From positions 83,892,020-83,956,019 of the forward strand of contig OX235272.1 of the NCBI GenBank assembly GCA_944472155.2: a DNA stretch of 64,000 bases, given 5' to 3'. Each line of letters begins with the position of its first letter. Position 1 is the stretch's first letter. The DNA comes from Trichobilharzia szidati. Taxonomy: Eukaryota > Platyhelminthes > Trematoda > Strigeidida > Schistosomatidae. The position numbers and the translations under genes are program-made. The notes beneath the pieces were generated by a model that worked only from the letters and a program-made list of their open reading frames with translations, ran no database searches and was not told the DNA's origin. Positions 1 through 10,324 of this stretch are shown piece by piece.

Positions 1-299
1 GTTGTGTGTTGTACGCAACATATAGCGGTCTGTTTAAATCACTACGCTACCTAAATTTTTTTATCGATCCAAATGCATTAAGTTTACTCCATTCCACATT
101 GCTTTAATGATGCAATCACAACACTGAGTCATAATTCATGCTCACTAGCTACTTTATATAAGTTTCTACCTAAAGCTTAGAATTTTCTGGAGGAAGTTCC
201 AGAAGGAATTTCTGAAGTAGTACTGAAGTCAGCTTCGGGTGGAACAATACGGCTTAGGATGATATATATTATCTACGATTATTGGTATTAGATTGATGG
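1..299. other. No recognised gene
   Basis: AT-rich sequence without a credible reading frame. I recognise no repeat family here. Confidence 0.4.
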
Positions 300-386
300 T
301 GACAGTCGGCCACAGGAAGTCTTCGACCTAGGTGTCGTGCTAATTGGCACTCACCAGTCAATCAGCAAGGTATATTGTGGTGAGAG
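300..386 (-). repeat. SINE-C fragment, hammerhead part only
   Basis: On the minus strand this stretch matches the ribozyme section of the SINE-C copies at 946-990, 5143-5187 and 59823-59866. Stem II (GTGC, loop, GCAC) and the CCTAGGTC helix III/cleavage block are preserved. The core reads CTGGTGA and GACA instead of CTGANGA and GAAA, so it is probably dead. The flank on the 5' side of the core can pair TGATTGA-like bases with the opposite side. The tRNA-like head is absent. Confidence 0.6.
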
Positions 387-609
387 ATGGTTGCTAGCCA
401 AATTGGTTGACAGTAATTGAGGTCAAAGGTCAAGATGGACAGGCGGATACAGTTAACATGCAGATGAACTGACACAGCCACAAGAGATGCAAGGTTAACT
501 TTGTGTGAGAAACAACCAATAAACAGACTGTATTTTCTACTAACATTGACCTACAATAATGTACATAAAAATCTATAAATACGTGTTGATTTTTCGTAAT
601 AAACGATCT
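387..609. other. No recognised gene
   Basis: No gene or clear repeat recognised. It joins the SINE-C scrap to the next SINE-C copy. Confidence 0.3.
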
Positions 610-835
610 GTTGCCTGGCCCTTGTCTTCTGTTGTTACAATATCAGCAACCTCGATGGAACTCATGTCCCTTCTGAGATTCGAACTCGCGTCACCCAGTG
701 AGTACTGCACTTAGAGACGTTACCACTGAGCTATTCAGGTTTGTCATTGACCTCCTGAAGGACTGTACTAAATACTTTTGGTTGGACACTAGTTACTAAT
801 TAGTGTAATGCGCCTTGTCCCATCTTTGGAGCAGA
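610..835 (-). repeat. SINE-C copy (tRNA-like head), 3'-truncated
   Basis: The minus strand shows a tRNA-like pol III head: an A-box-like TAGCTCAGTGGTAACGTC and a B-box-like GAGTTCGAATCTC. It is followed by the SINE-C body up to GAGGTTGCTGAT, where the ribozyme breaks off. Upstream lies the shared ACTAGTTACTAATTAGTG-type segment. It faces a plus-strand copy starting at 841, so the two form an inverted pair. Confidence 0.7.
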
Positions 836-840
836 CTGAA

Positions 841-1170
841 CTCTATCAGCTCACCGGTATCGTCTCTGACTGCAGAACTGGGTGACTCGGAGTTGAATCT
901 CAGAAAGAACATGAGTTCCTTCGAGGTTGTAGATATGCCTTGCTGACTGGTGAGTACTGACTAGCACGAAACCTAGGTCAATCAGAGCTTCCTCCCAATT
1001 GCCTCCAACTATCTAATACTAACAATTTGTAGTGCACCGTGTTGGCGAGCCACCTAGAATGGTGACTACATTGCAATCGTGACTGACAGAATTCAGTCTG
1101 CACCAAGCAGAGGACTAGACACATTACACTAGTTACTGACTAGTATCCAATCAAAAATATCCACGATTTT
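841..1170 (+). repeat. SINE-C copy with hammerhead and second partial unit
   Basis: It begins inside the tRNA-like head, carries the B-box region and a hammerhead-like block at about 937-990 (core CTGGTGA, GAAA, CCTAGGTC), and continues through GCTTCC into most of another unit body up to about 1165. This gives a partial dimer with the ribozyme at the unit junction. The core base change A6 to G would be expected to impair cleavage. Confidence 0.7.
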
Positions 1171-1488
1171 ATTATTTGAAGATTCTGCACAAGGAGTAAA
1201 TACCTTCCAGTGAACTTGCTAAAAATTCTGTATTGTAAATAAACGCATTTTTCAGAATAGAGCTATTGTGATCATCAATTCCAAATAACCCTCTGTTCTA
1301 TGGGTAAATAACGCATGTCTACTGAAAATCGCAGTAAATAAATTTAAAACTTCACATGCTGGTTTGCGATACACTTCATCAATTCATCAAAAGTTCCTTA
1401 TCAGTTATCCTCATACAACAGTGGTTGCTTACGTTCCATTGGAATCAGCTTTCACACGAGAGATGTGTTTTCAACAAAAAATCCTTGA
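1171..1488. other. No recognised gene
   Basis: Non-coding sequence; no family recognised. Confidence 0.3.
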
Positions 1489-2020
1489 TTCGAACCCTAA
1501 GGGTGAGTGCCTACTGCCAATGAGTTCAAAATTGGGATGAAATACCTGTCCAGTAAACCATGCTGGTTTTTAATGGCTCTTTAACTAATATCAGTCTTTG
1601 GTCTGACCCGAAAGAATAGAATCCCTACAAACTAATGCTTGAAAATTAATTTAATTCTTGGTAGAGACTGGCTAGAGGACGAAGTTGCCTGGAGTTCCAG
1701 TGAGAAGTTGTGACCATTGAGGTCCATCCAGTTGGAAGTGAGGATGAAGTTCCCGTTGATGACATTGGTTGGTGCTAGTCGCCATAAAATCACGAATTGT
1801 TAGAAGTTAGAATTCATGGGCTGGTCCCAGTGGCTGAATGAATGGTCACTGAGCTTGCCTTGTAACTTAAAGTTCGTGGATTTGAAAACCAGTGGGTGTG
1901 CGCTGCCGATGAGTCGCAAGTTAGGATGAAACAGCTACCCAGTACTCCCTGTGGCTGGTTTTCAATGGTTCTCCAACTGATATCAATCCGTCGTCCAAAA
2001 TGAAACAAATGCAATACCAA
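1489..2020 (+). repeat. SINE-A tandem partial dimer with two hammerhead-like motifs
   Basis: Two hammerhead-like blocks lie at about 1511-1560 and 1901-1946. The positions equivalent to the cleavage site (just before CAGTA) are 389 bp apart, at 1551 and 1940. Between them is one complete unit with a tRNA-like head (GGTCCCAGTGGCTGAATG, and a B-box-like stretch near 1885). The cores read CCAATGA and CCGATGA instead of CTGANGA, each followed by stem II and GATGAAA. It looks like a decayed dimer of a ribozyme-bearing SINE. Confidence 0.75.
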
Positions 2021-2425
2021 CAAACTAATTCTTGAGAAAAAACCGCCTAATAAACTAAGGAAAATCTTAACTCAATTAGTGGCAAATACATAAAGTTTCT
2101 ATTATAACTGCTAATCAAGACAGGAAGTGTAAAAATATTGTGGTGATTAAACGCAACTTATAAAAATCAAGTCAGAAAAGAAATTTCACAAAGCCCCCCA
2201 TTCTAGAACGGAAGCCGATAACATTTTAGAGAAAGTGATAAAAACCTTGTCATTGAAATATGTATATTTTCTTCCTGATTACAACTGTTATGAAAATGAA
2301 TTTCCGATGAGGTGAACATGATCATTAAAATGATTATAACAATTTCACAAACAATAAAAAGTATGAGGCACAATAGAAAGTAACCTTGTTGTTAAAAACC
2401 GCGCCTAATTTACTAGCTCGATAGT
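2021..2425. other. No recognised gene
   Basis: AT-rich non-coding sequence with no family recognised. Confidence 0.3.
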
Positions 2426-2895
2426 TTTCTAGCTGGTCCCAGGCACGGGTAAAGAGGGAGAGGTGGACGTGGGGCTAGCGACCCTACACCACTAAACCAA
2501 TCAAACTGCTATGCAAACTTCAACGCACAAAAAAGACTAAAAATACAGAAAATATAAAAAGACAAACTTCTTCGCTGGAATCGGAGAGGCGGAATGATGT
2601 GGGCTGGTGGAAGCCAGTCAGCCAATGTGTCTTCTGGCAGTGAAAACAAGAATAAGAATGGGGACATGGGATGTACGTACAGTGTATGAAGCCGGCTGGG
2701 AAGGCTGCTCGGGTAGCCAAAGAAATGAGCAGCGGTTCATCCGAGGGTGACATGGAGGAGATAGTGCGAGAAGGAGATGACAGACTATAATCAATCCTGG
2801 GGCGAGCTGAAGAGGACATCAGAAAACAGAAGAAAGTGGAGATGTGTTGTTGAAGTCGTATGTTTCACTTGGAACCAAACGAAATAATAAAAATA
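2426..2895 (+). mobile_element. RTE-like internal-deletion derivative (5' end joined to 3' end)
   Basis: The first part (about 2445-2560) resembles the SINE-B body. About 2655-2735 encodes the start of an APE-type endonuclease (GTWDVRTVYEAG, then AARVAKEM with small shifts). At about 2740 it jumps directly to the 3' end of the RTE element (TWRR-type linker region, then ATGTTTCACTTGGAACC and an A/T-rich tail). Endonuclease, palm and thumb are all missing between the two. It therefore looks like a non-autonomous derivative that keeps both ends. Confidence 0.65.
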
Positions 2896-3133
2896 AATAA
2901 ATTGTTGTTGTTAGCACTGAATGATTATTTTTATACAGCTTTTCCTGTTATGAGTGTAACGATCAAAACCGACTCATTGTAGTATGAACACAGGAAACCG
3001 ATGGCTACTTCCTATTGTATAGTTGTCCTAAACTTCTTTGAGAGACACATTCGCAAACGCTTCAAGGAAATCAAACAGGCGATTATTCATCAATAGATCT
3101 GTTTGGTTCTATTCAACAATATTGACATTAGAA

Positions 3134-3433
3134 ACTAGAAATTACCTCAGCAGTGCTGTTTGATATCTATACAGGCAGAACAAAATTAGTTAACCGAAAT
3201 TTCAGCTGTAAGAAATAGCTTAGAATCAAGTTGAATATTCCTAACAAGGTGGCATTTAAAAATTCTGTCCACAAGTATCAAACACCCACACTTCTTTCAC
3301 ACAGTTCAACATCAAAATGACCTTGATTCGTTCAAACAAAATCTCAGTCATGAAACAATGTATTCTCAATATCTTCGCACACCCGTAAAGAAAAATTGGA
3401 GAATAAACAGGATCAAAGACAAATAATAAAGAG
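3134..3433 (+). repeat. Repeat E, left part
   Basis: This matches 9479-9810 in order and orientation (GAAATTACCTCA, CAGTGCTGTT, AAAATGACCTTGA, ACAAATAATA). Its continuation lies at 4752-4860, so PLE-a at 3434-4750 interrupts it. The reverse complement contains a CTG(A/C)TGAGG stretch, so E may itself be a PLE terminal repeat; that is tentative. Confidence 0.55.
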
Positions 3434-4440
3434 AGATATGGATGACACTTTCACAGTGTTAAAAGAAAGAACATATCTCTAGCCTCTTGACGCATATAAA
3501 TACACTAGTGACGGGAATAAAATTCATATTTGAATCGAAAAATGAACAAGGCGAATTAGCTATGATGTTAGATTGTAAAATAATAAAAAGAACAGACGAA
3601 TGTAAACTACACTGTACACTTGCGTTTATAAAAAGCCAACGCATTCTAATGGATAATAAGACCTTAATTCATCTCATCCATTGTCTGTAGAGGCTGACTT
3701 AGTTAAGCACCTAACAAACCGAGCAATAGCACTAAGTAGCACAAAAAAGACCTAAACGATTAAATGAAACAGATAGAAGAGGCATGGTGTTGAATAACTA
3801 TCCTATTAAATTCATTAGGAAGATCAAGAAAGGCCAAAAGCGAAGTAAAAATAATGGTAAAAAAAATTGTAACATAAACAAGAAAGAATATAAGGCATCT
3901 ACTGTTATACCATATAAGGAGGGAACATCTGAGACCCTAAGTAAGATTCTCAATAAAGGAGGAATTAGAGTGGCATTCAAACCTACCAACTCACTCAGTG
4001 ACAAGTTCTGTAGGCTAAAAGATCCGGTGGACCCAGTTAAACAAAATAACATAATTTACAAAATACCTTGCAATGGCTGTGAGTGAGGTCAACTACATAG
4101 GTCAAACTAGTAGGTCGTGGGTAGTCAGATTGTCGGAACATAAGAATGTAGCTAAGGTAAGAATGGTTGACCTCACGAAGATAAGTAATTTAGAAAAAGC
4201 TCAGCGATTGCACTGATGCAATAACACACAACCGCACAATAGGGTGGGAGAGGGTTAAAATTCTAAGAAGTAATATAGGTAGGTGGAAATGGAGAGAGAT
4301 TGATTACTGAATCATGGTTCATCGAGTCTGCACTCAACACACGCAATAGAAATGACTCAATGCAAATACCAGAGATATGGAAGATATTATTACCACCAGT
4401 CAGTCGAATCAGAAGAGGATAATAAATAATCTAAAAATTC
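3434..4440 (+). mobile_element. Penelope-like element (PLE-a), broken RT thumb and GIY-YIG
   Basis: Conceptual translation in shifting frames matches the minus-strand PLE-a at 11480-13010. It covers DDTFTVLK after the RT motif C, GIKFIFESKNEQGELAM at about 3520, and ASTVIPYKEGTSETL and VAFKPTN at 3900-4000. The GIY-YIG domain follows at about 4060-4420 (CNGCE, then after a frameshift VNYIGQTSRS, LSEHK, SAIAL-like, ITESWFIES). Motif C is damaged by a two-base loss near 3438. Several frameshifts and stops make it a pseudogene. It splits repeat E. Confidence 0.8.
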
Positions 4441-4751
4441 TGTTTCAATTCAAGCACATCATAACATTCTAACAAGTTACTTACTTTGACTATAAAACAT
4501 CTTATTTCCCATCTGACTGTATTTGATCAATGACACTCATATTATTTCTGAATATGCTTTATCTTATATTGATTTCATTGAAATGTCTAATCATCAATTT
4601 CACTCATGTTTATAAATGAAGTAAAATGTTGTGTGAGTGGCTTAATATGAATACGATTGGCAATAAATTGTCCTCGAAACGTGGTCATCAGTTAATATTA
4701 CTGTACAACACCGTGTGATTTATCAGAATAAAACCTTATCCATTATGGATT
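4441..4751. other. Probable PLE-a 3' region
   Basis: No reading frame. By position this is the 3' untranslated part of the PLE-a insertion, because repeat E resumes at about 4752. Confidence 0.35.
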
Positions 4752-4860
4752 AATAAGAACCAAGTAAGCAGATTACATGCAAACGTCAGAACAATGAAAC
4801 TTTGGGATTAGATCGTTGAGAAGGGGGATTTTCCAGACAATTATCGCGTTACAATGAGTT
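4752..4860 (+). repeat. Repeat E, right part
   Basis: It shares TGCAAACGTCA, the GATTTTCC block and CGTTACAATG-like bases with 9815-9970. There the sequence is continuous with the part found here at 3134-3433. Confidence 0.5.
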
Positions 4861-4926
4861 CACTAAATGATTAACAGCACTTCTATTTGACTTACTTTTG
4901 TTTAAGATATTTAAAATCAGCAGGCA

Positions 4927-5195
4927 AGTTATTCTGACTGATAGAATTCAGTCTGCAGCAAGGAAAGGACTAGAAACGTCCCACTAGTTACTAGTGTACA
5001 ATGAAAATACCCACCACAGTCCTACAGGAGGTCAATCGCGAGCCCAAATAGCTCAGTGGTAACGTCTCTGACTACAGCACTCACTGGGTGACGTGGGTTC
5101 GAATCTCAGAAGGGACATGAGTTCCTTCGAAGTTGCAGATACGCCTTGCTGAAGAGTGCCAACTAGCACGAAACTTAGGTCCAAGGCTTCCTGCC
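4927..5195 (+). repeat. SINE-C copy, 5'-truncated, with intact-looking hammerhead
   Basis: The copy holds the body segment (CTGATAGAATTCAGTCTGCA at about 4940), then a tRNA-like pol III head with TAGCTCAGTGGTAACGTC at about 5048 and GGGTTCGAATCTC at about 5094, then the ribozyme. It ends ten bases into the next unit (CAAGGCTTCCTGCC). Confidence 0.85.
5143..5187 (+). ncRNA. Hammerhead ribozyme in SINE-C
   Basis: Every conserved core position can be assigned. Helix I is GCCTTG (5143-5148) with CAAGGC (5182-5187). The core CTGAAGA is at 5149-5155. Helix II is GTGC/GCAC (5156-5169) with loop CAACTA. GAA is at 5170-5172. Helix III is the near-palindrome ACTTAGGT (5173-5180), and C17 is at 5181, giving a GTC cleavage triplet. 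Helix III has essentially no loop, as in other minimal hammerheads, which often work better as dimers. Activity is inferred from the fold only. Confidence 0.85.
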
Positions 5196-5418
5196 CTCAC
5201 CCTCTTTACACTTGTTAAATCTGACGCTCAACTACCTTTCTTCTCACTCAATAACAATTTTAACCTTATCAACTTTCTAACGCTTTCTTCCATTGTGCCG
5301 TTGAGTACTACTCAATTTACAACTTTTATTTTTTACTTCTAAACCCACTTCTGAGTAATTAAATCTTATTATGTCTTTCCTACCCGATCTGAAATAATTC
5401 TGGAATTCTCTCACACAT

Positions 5419-5510
5419 ATTTAATATAAATACACGAATGTACAGCCTAATTGATGACTTTGTCGAAAAGAGAATTTTCTTCTCTAAATTGTCTTTTATT
5501 TTCTTCATGA
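5419..5510 (+). repeat. PLE-f terminal repeat (pLTR) fragment
   Basis: TTTAATATAAATACACGAATGT, then TACAGCCTAATTGATGACTT and GTCGAAAAGAGAATTTTCTTC match the reverse complement of 38755-38830 at the 3' end of the near-complete PLE-f. It includes a hammerhead-like block whose core has extra bases (CTAATTGATGA). No coding sequence is attached. Confidence 0.6.
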
Positions 5511-6204
5511 CTCAATGAATATTTTCAGTGATTTGAAATAAATCTTACTTTATAGTTAAGGCTTTCTTTCGTGTAATCAACAAAATGTTTGAAGAAATTA
5601 CTTAGTTAAAAGTATAACACAAAAATAAACGTAAATTTTCCTATTATATTTTAAGAACAATAATCCTTTAAAAATTTAGGATCATTAAAATATTTCCAGC
5701 TTAATCCTTAATGTCTCTGTTGGTCACGCAAACTGTAATTCTTTCAACTTCATTTCAGTAGAAATAGATAGACTCAGGAATGTCTCTAACTGTCGTCACA
5801 GTCTATGAGTTGTTCATTGAAAGTCTGAAAAATACTCATGTGATAAAATAATTAAAAAGAAACAGGTCAGTGAAGAATATTCTTCTATTCAAAGCTATTA
5901 TTCAAAGCAGTTAAATAGTTAATATCAGTAAAAAGTTTGAGCATTGTGGATTAGATCAAATAAAGTATAATTATATTTTAATAGTTTACACACAATGATA
6001 AGTTTTGTTATTGGTAATATTTTGAGCAAAATTACTGCCCGTGTTCACACCAGTGTTGGAATTGTTCTAAGAAGTCATGGAAATGCCTATAAAGGTTATT
6101 TACTAATATCAGTTGATAAAAACACGGACTGTGACTACGCATTCCAGTCAAGTACTGTTACGTAATCTGGATAAACTAAGCCATAGAATACCTTCAGAAA
6201 TTAA
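5511..6204. other. No recognised gene
   Basis: Long AT-rich stretch; no reading frame or repeat family recognised. Confidence 0.3.
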
Positions 6205-6420
6205 TTGTTTTTGATTAAATGTCGACTTTTCCCGTTGTACAAGAAGTGGCTGTCGCAGCTTTGGCATCTCAAACGAGAAGTACCGGGTTGGAGTCTCGGT
6301 GGGGACAACATGACTCATTGGGAATGCAGGTACATGCAGAAGACGAGTCAAAAAGAGGACGAAACTCACATCGTGGATTCCACTGCAGCAAATTACTCCA
6401 GCATTCAGAAATGACTATAA
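6205..6420 (+). repeat. S-alpha-like SINE with decayed hammerhead
   Basis: A tRNA-like segment with a B-box-like GGGTTGGAGTCTC (about 6282-6294) is followed by GGTACATGCAG, AAGACGA, GTC...GAC, GAAA and GTGGATTCCACTGC. The order is the one of the schistosome S-alpha hammerhead. Core positions C3 and U4 are changed (AAGACGA for CTGACGA), so cleavage is unlikely. Confidence 0.65.
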
Positions 6421-6719
6421 CTAGAAATGTAAGCTCTCTGGAACAGGAAAACTGTTCAGAAGAATAAAATATCTATAAAATGCATAAAGTATACTTTAAA
6501 GTTAGGAGTTTGAAGAGAAAGGCAATGGAAAAGAAACTGACTTACAGAAGTGGTCTGTTTAGTCTTTTCTTTGCACTGTGACCTTGAATCTTGTTTCCAA
6601 CTTGCACAACCATTCGGCAAATATAACTCATTCATTCGATTTAAAATTGAGGTAGCAGAACAAGACTTATCACTGATGATTACAATATCATCTACATACC
6701 TTCTATAAAGTGAATTATG

Positions 6720-7542
6720 AATAAGAAGATGTACTCTTTTGATGTAAACTCGTTATTCGCTAATGTGCCTTTGCTCAAAACAGTTGACATTTTGTGTGAT
6801 TATATTTCCACAAACAATTTTTTCATCCCGTTCCCTATATTATTTATTACTTCTATGTACTAACAATGTTACGTTTACATTTGAAGGTTATTGTTTCCGC
6901 TAAGTTGATGGTGTTGCTATGGGAAGTCCGTTAGGGCCTCTTTTAGAAGATATTTATATGTCGTACATTGAGAATTTATCGGAGGATTTAATCGAAAATA
7001 TGTCACTTTATAGAAGGTATGTAGATGATATTGTAATCATCAGTGATAAGTCTTGTTCTGACACCTCAATTTTAAATCGAATGAATGAAGTTCAGAATAG
7101 CATATCACTTACATCTGTAGAAGAGGAAGATAACTGTTTATCTTACCTAGACATATTGCTTAGTCGACGGCTTGATGGGTCAATAAAAAGATCTATTTAT
7201 AGAATACCTACCTGGACAGGACAGTACCTTAATTACCACAGTTTCTGCCCTGTTCAGTACAAAAGAGCCGTAGTAAGGTGCCTCTTCAGTAGAATCCAAC
7301 GAATATGCACTGAAGACACACTTGATGAAGAAGAAAGAAAGTTGACACAAACTCTGGTTGATAACAATTATCCAGAAAAGTTCATCAGGAGATATAAGGT
7401 AGTCAGAACACCAAGACCCACTCTCCAACTCGCCCCTAAGAAAGACGTGTACATCAAGCTACCCTATATGGGGCATCAAAGCAGCTTGATAACTAGACAA
7501 AGACTGAACGCTGCTGTCAAAAAGACTTTTTATGCAGCATAA
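6720..7542 (+). mobile_element. Penelope-like element (PLE-b), RT palm and thumb
   Basis: An upstream piece (6727-6840) encodes RT motif A-like YSFDVNSLFANVPLLKTV. After a frameshift and an in-frame TAA at about 6902 comes GVAMGSPLGPLLEDI (motif B), then a 207-codon open frame (6919-7542) with RRYVDDIVII (motif C, about residues 33-42), a YLDILLSRR segment, YRIPTWTGQYLNYHSF, and the PLE thumb ending KKTFYAA. The GIY-YIG domain that should follow is not evident. The catalytic YVDD is intact but the element as a whole is broken. Confidence 0.85.
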
Positions 7543-7679
7543 ATAACTCAATCTTCATTCGTTATTTCTTTCACGTTGTTTCCAAACTTCTAATTTTAAA
7601 ATGCATTTTCTGGATCCTTCAGTCTTCTGTACCATTTTTCTGTTCCCAAGCGCCTACACTTTGATGATATAGGTGTCGA

Positions 7680-8363
7680 AAACAAATTCAAGTTGATTAG
7701 CGTGAACATCTTTTCGACCACTAAGAAATCCAGTTGAACTAGAAAAGCTTAAAAAATCATCAAGCCACAAAATTGATTTTGACAATACTGAAATACAAGT
7801 TTGTCCACGGATTGATATCAGTTAGAGAACCATTGAAAACCAGACACAGAGAGTACTGGACAGCTGTTTCATCCTAGTTTGAAAGTACTGAAATAATCCA
7901 GTAAAATTTTTAGAAATCGCAAAGAATGTCTACTATCAGAAAAACTTCATATCAAATGGAATCCAAATTATCTGGATAGGAATGATGGACTAAGACAGAA
8001 TTTGGCCAAGTTCCAACTAACACCCCACACCCACCCACCGCTCACCCTCGATGAAGTGACAAAATCAACATAAGTGTGATAAACAATTTCCTTGTGTAAA
8101 CACGTGCAGTTTGTATAATTTTATACGCTTATCAAATCCAACAGTCTACATACACATGATTTCGTTATCTTTACCAGTTGACCAACTTGACAGCGTAAAA
8201 ATCACTTCATACTGAAGCAAGATGATTAATTTACTGTATGTAGGCTGTTATTGTTTAAATTCTGGTTTAATAATACTTCGATTAAGCTATTAGCATTAAA
8301 TAGTAAAACGTCAGTAAAAGTAACAATATCGTTTTGTTTTTCATTTATTGGGAAATACAAAAG
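7680..8363 (+). mobile_element. PLE-c GIY-YIG C-terminus and terminal repeat, interrupted by a SINE
   Basis: Degraded coding matches the C-terminus of the PLE-c copy at 57813-58295 (KIDFDN, a WNPNYLDRND-like stretch, NLA). The tail from about 8150 matches 58308-58500 (TTTACCAGTTG, TCTGGTTTAAT, AACGTCAGTAAAA). A 90-bp SINE-A piece sits in it at 7796-7885. The end GGGAAATACAAAAG abuts the 3' end of PLE-d on the other strand. Confidence 0.7.
7796..7885 (-). repeat. SINE-A fragment inserted with 10-bp target duplication
   Basis: TACTGAAATA occurs at 7786-7795 and again at 7886-7895, bracketing a 90-bp internal SINE-A piece in minus orientation. The piece holds the GGATGAAACAGCTGTCCAGT half of the ribozyme and the following body, but no tRNA-like head. 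PLE-c coding resumes on the right side. Confidence 0.75.
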
Positions 8364-8760
8364 ACTGATTAATGAACAAAGAATACTCTTTGAGACAAAT
8401 TCCTCAACAGTTTCTACATTTATATGACTGTAATAATTAAAGAATTATTGTTATTAACAACATCAATGTTTTAAATTGTGTTATAGTAACGCTTAAATTC
8501 CCAGTTATAATCATTTCTAAAATTTGCCTACCACTTTGTGTTTTCAGATAAAATGAAAGCACATAACTGAGTTTTATGATTTGCCGGTTACTTTGTGATA
8601 TATCTTTATGAGGACTTTTGCCAAACCAAGATGAGAGATGTTCAGAAATTCGACAATGAACTTGCCTGATCGTATGTCCAATACAACTAGCTCCACACAG
8701 GTAGTTTAACTGGTAAATACACATGAAAGAGGCGAAACAGGGTAGTCTGTCTTCATTTCT
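8364..8760 (-). mobile_element. PLE-d fragment: GIY-YIG start and 3' repeat
   Basis: The minus strand encodes MCIYQLNYLCGASCIGHTIR, then a RISEHLSSW stretch (8540-8724). This is the N-terminal half of a PLE GIY-YIG domain, with a Cys-rich lead and the YIG motif altered to CIG. The frame breaks after about 60 residues. The 3' part (8364-8500) matches the ends of the PLE-d copies at 21341, 51941 and 53750 (TGATTAATGAACAAAGAATA and AACAACAT). Confidence 0.75.
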
Positions 8761-8889
8761 TGAACTAGTATTGGTTGGCTAATAGATATACAGCGTAGCC
8801 TAGCTGCGTTGGAAGTCCTTTAGAAAGCCTTACTCACACGTTATGATATTCACTAGGCAACCAGTACTTAGCTTATAATAATAATAACA

Positions 8890-9478
8890 AAATATAATAA
8901 CATTGTTTCCCGTTTAAATGAAGGAGAAAAATATATTGCATGTGTCTTCCTGCACTGTACATCCGCTTTTAACTCCGTATCCAGATGTATTCTGTTAAAT
9001 ACGTTCTTCTTGACACAAAACGAGTCCTTGGCTGTTGATTGATTCCATTCTTATTTCTCTGACAGAATGCAGTATACTGTAAATTATAAAAGTAAATCTT
9101 CCTCTGCCTTACTTACTGAGCCCGATGTACATCAGTGTATTGTTCTCTCTCCCGTTCTTTTTTCTTACTTCTAATATGACTTGTCTCTTTCGGATGAAAT
9201 CGACTTCATTAAATAAACTGATGAACTGACAGTCTAGTTGCCGGTTATGTCTTGGTCTCACCACTCCAAACCAAACAGATTTTGTTGAACATAAGCCAGT
9301 GGTCTAAGCTAGATGATCTTACCTTATCTCCCTGTAAATGTCAGACAGTTATCTTCCCCTACAGGCATAAACGCTATCTACATGAACTAGTCCTAATACG
9401 TGATGCTTTTTGAACAGATGGCACTGAAACAGGAACTTAATCATGCACTAAATAGCTTGGAATAGTTCTATCTTCTGA
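8890..9478 (+). mobile_element. CR1/SR1-like non-LTR element, RT part 1
   Basis: Degraded RT coding is collinear with the minus-strand copy at 43993-45471: SAFNSV, FHSYFSDRMQYTV, LLTE, VLSPVLFSYF and LSLSDEIDF correspond to motifs A to C of that copy. Stops are frequent. The same element resumes at 10325 after foreign sequence. Confidence 0.75.
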
Positions 9479-9975
9479 AAGCAAAATTACCTCATCAGTG
9501 CTGTTAGGCAAGTATAAAGAGATCAAAATATTTCTCAGCTATAAAACACGTACTATACAACAAAATCATCTAACCCAAGTCAAGCGTATGAAGTACCTAA
9601 GAATGAAAAAAATATTGCCCAAAATGATGGGATCCATAACTCTATCCACAAGAATAAATTCCCATAGACAGTAAGAGGTCAGAATGACCTTGACTTCACT
9701 AAAATAAAATTGCACTCATAAGACAACACATTATTATTATGATCACAAAACCACAATGAGAAGCATTAAGATTAAAGAATAAACAGAAGCAAAGACAAAT
9801 AATAGAAATTGAATCACCTGCTGTGCAAACGTCAAAACAATGGTATACATTCTATGGAAACAAAATAATAACAATTACAAAGTTATTTGGAATGTGGAAT
9901 AAGTAGCTGTGTTACAAATAGATCTTTCAGGAAGGATTTTCCGAGCAATTGATTTGTTACAATGTTTCCTTATAA
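9479..9975 (+). repeat. Repeat E, uninterrupted copy
   Basis: This is collinear with 3134-3433 plus 4752-4860. It sits inside the CR1-like element, whose RT coding stops at 9478 and resumes near 10325. The reverse complement at the left end contains CACTGATGAGG, a possible hammerhead core remnant. Confidence 0.5.
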
Positions 9976-10324
9976 TCATTGGTTACCCATTCAGTCAGCA
10001 TTTCTGAAAGAGTTATTATTCATATCTTCTTAGTAGTTATTATGTAATATTGAATAAAAGCTTCACTTCTGAAAATTATTCATTTCGACAATGGGATGAC
10101 CTCTATGTGATGAGTGAGTACTTGAGGAGTGCTAATTGAAATGTATCATGTAACGACACTGTGTCCTATGATGTTATCGCCTATGTCATTATATATTTTG
10201 GAAAATATGCTACTAATATCATGACAGTTTGTAACAAGCATCAAAAACATAACATGTTTATTAAAAACATACAATTCTGAACATGTTCAAATCAGTCCTA
10301 CACGAGAATCAAGTATCACTCAAC
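9976..10324. other. Remainder of insertion inside CR1-like element
   Basis: No family recognised. It belongs to the roughly 845 bp separating the two halves of the CR1-like RT. Confidence 0.35.

Noticed and set aside
1814..2023. Minus-strand short open frames over SINE copies (also 23609, 33166, 52602)
   Set aside because: The same peptide pattern recurs wherever SINE-A occurs. These are antisense shadows of repeats.
5041..5110. True tRNA gene
   Set aside because: A and B boxes are clear, but the segment recurs as the head of a SINE with a hammerhead directly downstream. It is a tRNA-derived SINE head.
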